Origin: Bacilli bacterium
GTDB taxonomy: Bacteria > Bacillota_I > Bacilli_A > RF39 > UBA660
Assembly (NCBI GenBank): GCA_017553685.1
Contig: JAFZKH010000007.1
Coordinates: forward strand, 96,185 to 160,184
Reading direction: 5' to 3'
DNA: 64,000 bases
The position numbers and the translations under genes were made by a program. This document shows, piece by piece, positions 61,136-64,000 of this stretch (positions are counted from its first letter, which is position 1; the number at the start of each line of letters is the position of its first letter). The notes below the pieces were generated by a model. That model was not told the DNA's origin, searched no databases, and worked only from the letters and a program-made list of their open reading frames with translations.

Positions 61136-62281
61136 TTAATTTAATACTTTCTTTTTTAAACTATCATAATTTTCTATAGATACTCTTTGAACTATAGCTA
61201 GAGCAGCTGATACAGTTAAAGCAAATGATCCACCATAACTCAAGAATGGTAATGGAACACCTGTTAAAGGAAGTATTCCAAGAACACCAACTAAGTTAAT
61301 AATTATATGTGAGAACAAGAATACTGCTACACCATAACATAGTATTTGATTATGAACATTAGTAGCTCTCTTACCTATTAAAATAATTCTATAAATAATT
61401 AATATATAAATAAGTATTATAAGTATTGCAGGTATTAAACCAAATTCCTCTACTATAATTGGGAATATAAAATCTGTATAAGCTTCAGGTAAATATAAAT
61501 ATTTTTGTTTACTATTCCCAGGAGATATAGAAATTAATTTACCATTATTAATAGCTATATAACCATTACATACTTGATAACCAGTATTTTCTTGATATCT
61601 TGTACATGGTTTTAAAAAGTTAAATCTAGCTAATTGCATTGAATTAAATACATTACCCTTAATAATTAAAACTAAAACAAATACAGTAACTATTGCAGCT
61701 CCACCTATTAAAACTGCTCTTAATTTATGTTTAATAGGAACTGGTGACATAAAATATAAACTTGTAGTTATAATAAATAAAATCATACCTGTTCCAGCAT
61801 CTGGTTGTGCTACTGTTAATCCAGTCATTATAGCTCCTGCTATTATTGCATATGATGTTTTAAAATTATTAAGTGTAGGATTCTTAGAAGCTGCTCCATA
61901 TACAAATGCAGAAAATATAATTATTGCAATTTTTGCAAATTCAGATGGTTGAACAGTAAATGGTCCAACTGGGAACCAAGATCTAGCACCAGTTGCTTTA
62001 GCACCGAATACAAATAATAATATAAGTAAAATAGTTATAATAACTGCTACAGGTAAAGCCCATTTTTTATATTTTCTTGTAGGATATAAAATTATAATAA
62101 TAGTACCAAATAATGACAAGCCTAAAAAAAGGACCTGTCTAAATAAATAATGAGTTGGTGCTAATCCTTCAGATATAGATTTAAATGAAGAAGCATCAAA
62201 TATCATAAATAAACCAAATCCAAATAAAATAATACTAGAAATCAATAAAACTTTGTCTAATTTGTTTATTAATCTTCTCAT
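61136..62281 (-). CDS. ftsW: SEDS peptidoglycan polymerase, FtsW/RodA family
   Basis: SEDS proteins polymerise glycan strands from lipid II. The 381-aa product has about ten membrane helices and the family motifs GARSWFPVGPFTVQPSEFAKI, QPDAGTGMIL, SPGNSKQKYLYLPEAYTDFIF and TGVPLPFLSYGGS. The LPEA.TDFIF and GNSKQKY parts resemble FtsW more than RodA, but RodA is not excluded without comparison. Shine-Dalgarno GAGGTAGGA gives start 62281. It is divergent from def and upstream of comEA on the same strand, with no terminator between. Confidence 0.9.
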   Translation of the reverse strand: MRRLINKLDKVLLISSIILFGFGLFMIFDASSFKSISEGLAPTHYLFRQVLFLGLSLFGTIIIILYPTRKYKKWALPVAVIITILLILLFVFGAKATGARSWFPVGPFTVQPSEFAKIAIIIFSAFVYGAASKNPTLNNFKTSYAIIAGAIMTGLTVAQPDAGTGMILFIITTSLYFMSPVPIKHKLRAVLIGGAAIVTVFVLVLIIKGNVFNSMQLARFNFLKPCTRYQENTGYQVCNGYIAINNGKLISISPGNSKQKYLYLPEAYTDFIFPIIVEEFGLIPAILIILIYILIIYRIILIGKRATNVHNQILCYGVAVFLFSHIIINLVGVLGILPLTGVPLPFLSYGGSFALTVSAALAIVQRVSIENYDSLKKKVLN

Positions 62282-62351
62282 ATTCCTACCTCTAATATAA
62301 TAATATCATGATTTATAATTAATATTCTATGGACTTTACACTGTCTTTAAT

Positions 62352-62379
62352 TTGATTTTTTTAAAAAATATGATAAAAT
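62352..62379 (+). promoter_or_regulatory. Promoter of def
   Basis: TTGATT (62352-62357), 16-bp spacer ending in TGA, TAAAAT (62374-62379). Confidence 0.65.
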
Positions 62380-62403
62380 ACTTGTGTGTTAAGGGGTGAT
62401 ACT

Positions 62404-62952
62404 ATGCTTAAAACTAAAGATGTTATCGATGAATATGATAAGAGAATTAGATTAGTAAGTAAAGAAGTTACTTTTCCTTTAGATGATAAGACTAAAAAAA
62501 CTATAGAAGACTCTATAGAGATGCTTAGACTTAGTCAAATAGATGAATATGCTAAGAAATATGATTTAAGACCTGGTATGGGATTATCTCTTATACAATT
62601 GGGTATAGCTAAAAGAATATTTGTTATAGTATATGAATATGAAGAAGGAAAATTTGAGACATATACTGTAATTAATCCAAAGATACTTTCAGAATCTGAA
62701 GAAAAAATATATGTATCTGAAGGAGAAGGATGTTTATCTATTAATAGGCCTATTGAAGGAATAGTACCTAGAAGTGCTAGAATAAGTGTAGAATACTATG
62801 ATATAGATGGTAATAAAATAGAAAGAAGATTTAGAGAAGAACTAGCCATTGTATTCCAACATGAATTTGATCATTTAAATGGTATTTTATTCTATGATAG
62901 AATTGATCCTAAAAATCCATATAAATATAAAGATGTTTATAGAGGTATATAA
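62404..62952 (+). CDS. def: Peptide deformylase
   Basis: The enzyme removes the formyl group from new proteins with an active-site metal. The 182-aa product has motif 2 EGCLS with C110, motif 3 HEFDH with H153, E154 and H157, and motif 1 as GMGLSLIQLG at 58-67 in place of the more common GVGLAAPQIG. Metal ligands and the catalytic Glu are intact. The longer N-terminus with an early helix fits type 2 enzymes of Gram-positives. ATG 62404 follows AAGGGGTGAT; the upstream frame to 62386 is rejected. Confidence 0.95.
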   Translation: MLKTKDVIDEYDKRIRLVSKEVTFPLDDKTKKTIEDSIEMLRLSQIDEYAKKYDLRPGMGLSLIQLGIAKRIFVIVYEYEEGKFETYTVINPKILSESEEKIYVSEGEGCLSINRPIEGIVPRSARISVEYYDIDGNKIERRFREELAIVFQHEFDHLNGILFYDRIDPKNPYKYKDVYRGI

Positions 62953-62980
62953 AAAAGATGTGAATTATTCACATCTTTTT
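62951..62980. terminator. Bidirectional terminator between def and cvpA
   Basis: AAAGATGTGAA (62954-62964) pairs with TTCACATCTTT (62968-62978), TTA loop. The cvpA stop codon lies in it. Confidence 0.87.
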
Positions 62981-63660
62981 ATTTTTCCATGAGATTCTAA
63001 ATATTCAATAGATTCATCACTAACTATTTTATCTTTCTTCATAACTTTAATTGCTTTACAATTAAACTCATCAGTAGATACTTTATCTTTTGTTTTATAT
63101 AGATCCACTAATTCTTCTATAGATTTTAAAGTATTCTTTGTATAGTAAGAAAGAACTGGGGTTTTCTTAAGCATATAACCTGCTATTTTTGAATTTGATA
63201 CAGGTTTAATTTGATGAAAGTTCTCTGACCATAAGATAGGACCAGATAATATAAATAATACAATAAATGTAATTATATAATACTCTACTGCTCCAAGTAT
63301 CATACCAAGTATTTTTGATGGTATAGCAAGTATAACTGTATCTTTAAAGAATTCTTCTATCTTAGAACTTGCCTTAACAAGTAATCCAAATACTATACTA
63401 AATAAAATATATAGTATTAAGAATGAAATAAACTCATATACAAGTATATTTAATACTGTATATTCATATAGTACTCCAAATGTTAAAAATGGAAGTCTAC
63501 TATATAAAAATGTTGATAATGGATTCTTAAGTAAGAATGAAAGTACTACAACAAGTATCATTCCAATAGTTAATACTGATTGTTTAATTACTCCTCTTTT
63601 AAAACCTATTATGCCTCCAGCTAAAATAACCATTAATATAATTATATCTACATAATTCAT
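62965..63660 (-). CDS. cvpA: CvpA-family membrane protein
   Basis: The 231-aa product has four or five helices and the CvpA start NYVDIIILMVILAGGIIGFKRGVIKQ. CvpA was named for colicin V production in E. coli; in Firmicutes its role is not settled and may be linked to the envelope. The C-terminal 60 residues are cytoplasmic-type, charged and variable. Its divergent neighbour rnhC matches the Bacillus rnhC / zapA / cvpA layout, though zapA is not seen here. Confidence 0.88.
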   Translation of the reverse strand: MNYVDIIILMVILAGGIIGFKRGVIKQSVLTIGMILVVVLSFLLKNPLSTFLYSRLPFLTFGVLYEYTVLNILVYEFISFLILYILFSIVFGLLVKASSKIEEFFKDTVILAIPSKILGMILGAVEYYIITFIVLFILSGPILWSENFHQIKPVSNSKIAGYMLKKTPVLSYYTKNTLKSIEELVDLYKTKDKVSTDEFNCKAIKVMKKDKIVSDESIEYLESHGKIKRCE

Positions 63661-63742
63661 ATATTACACCTCTATGTATATTTTAACATATTTATTAGAT
63701 AAATTGTTAAAAATATAATATAATATTAATAGAGGTGTTAAC

Positions 63743-64000
63743 ATGACTATATCATTTAAAGTTAGTGACAAATTAAAAGAAGAAATGATTAAATATTTTG
63801 AAGATAAAAAAAGAGATAAAACTCCACAATATGCTATATTTCAAGCAGATGAAGAAGATACAGTAGTTACTCTTTATGAATCTGGAAAAGTAGTATTTCA
63901 AGGTATTAGTGCTGATATAGATGCTAATTACTGGAAAGAAACTGAAAAGATATTAACTGGTTCTTATCCTGAAGAAAAAGAAAAGAAAGAAAAAGAAGAA
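63743..64000 (+). CDS. rnhC: Ribonuclease HIII, N-terminal part (cut by window edge)
   Basis: The 86 visible residues form the TBP-like N-terminal domain special to RNase HIII: PQYAIFQADEEDTVVTLYESGKVVFQG and then YWKETEKILTG. RNase HIII removes RNA from RNA-DNA hybrids. The catalytic domain is beyond the window. Shine-Dalgarno AGAGGTG precedes ATG 63743. Divergent from cvpA, as in Bacillus. Confidence 0.92.
   Translation, partial: MTISFKVSDKLKEEMIKYFEDKKRDKTPQYAIFQADEEDTVVTLYESGKVVFQGISADIDANYWKETEKILTGSYPEEKEKKEKEE

Noticed and set aside
1..64000. Possible mycoplasma genetic code (TGA read as Trp)
   Set aside because: All visible Trp codons are TGG, reading frames lack internal TGA, and TGA is used as a stop in an ATGA overlap at 22154-22157.
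1..64000. CRISPR array, insertion sequence, tRNA or rRNA genes
   Set aside because: I looked for regularly spaced repeats, transposase frames with terminal repeats and tRNA/rRNA sequences on both strands and saw none.

Overview
The window is very AT-rich, densely packed Bacillota chromosome. Trp is encoded by TGG throughout, stops are nearly all TAA or TAG, and one TGA stop sits in an ATGA overlap (22154-22157), so the standard code applies and this is not a code-4 mycoplasma. Cell-wall synthesis (FtsW), competence genes (comEA, comEC), a T-box leader, LexA, a single-chain pyruvate:ferredoxin oxidoreductase and acetate kinase point to an anaerobic, fermenting, walled member of the low-GC Firmicutes. 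An uncultured gut Bacilli lineage (RF39-like) is my best guess, but that is inference. Core blocks match Bacillus gene order: hisS / 6S RNA / tcdA / rarA, lexA / tkt / yneF, and rnhC / cvpA.

Layout. 1-23.2 kb is all plus strand: ABC exporter, greA-tig, lon and a small coupled gene, a large membrane protein, a valine T-box controlling a metalloprotease-like gene plus valS, a zinc-ribbon polytopic protein, proS, radC, an oversized thyA, mnmA, an AAC(6')-like acetyltransferase, a two-gene membrane unit and an XRE regulator. 23.2-32.0 kb is minus strand: three unknown genes, xerD-pgm, and two tandem coiled-coil paralogues of about 615 aa. 32.1-39.4 kb holds rarA, an inserted fic gene, tcdA, 6S RNA, a transglutaminase-like gene pair, a nonsense-interrupted gene and hisS. 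39.4-53.4 kb holds ackA, then a long minus-strand run: PFOR, a second transglutaminase, several unknowns, typA, a CNNM-type membrane protein, a stand-alone structured RNA of about 550 nt, yneF and tkt. 53.5-55.0 kb is an SOS locus: lexA divergent from a 53-aa membrane peptide with two LexA-like boxes, then a zinc phospholipase-like gene. 55.1-61.1 kb is accessory: an ADP-ribosyltransferase-like gene, a truncated duplicate of the comEC 3' end, an alpha/beta hydrolase and dinD, next to intact comEC-comEA. 61.1-64 kb returns to core: ftsW, def, cvpA, rnhC.

Expression signals are unusually regular. Most genes have an extended -10 (TGnTATAAT) just upstream, a GGAGG or AGGTGAT Shine-Dalgarno, and a hairpin-plus-T-run terminator that often begins inside the last codons and serves both convergent genes. 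Because GTGAT in the Shine-Dalgarno often lies in frame 9 nt before ATG, I moved many starts downstream of the longest open frame. The most interesting items are the ~550-nt RNA, the T-box-controlled metalloprotease, the enlarged ThyA, the 53-aa SOS peptide, the tandem coiled-coil pair and the comEC duplication with its cargo.
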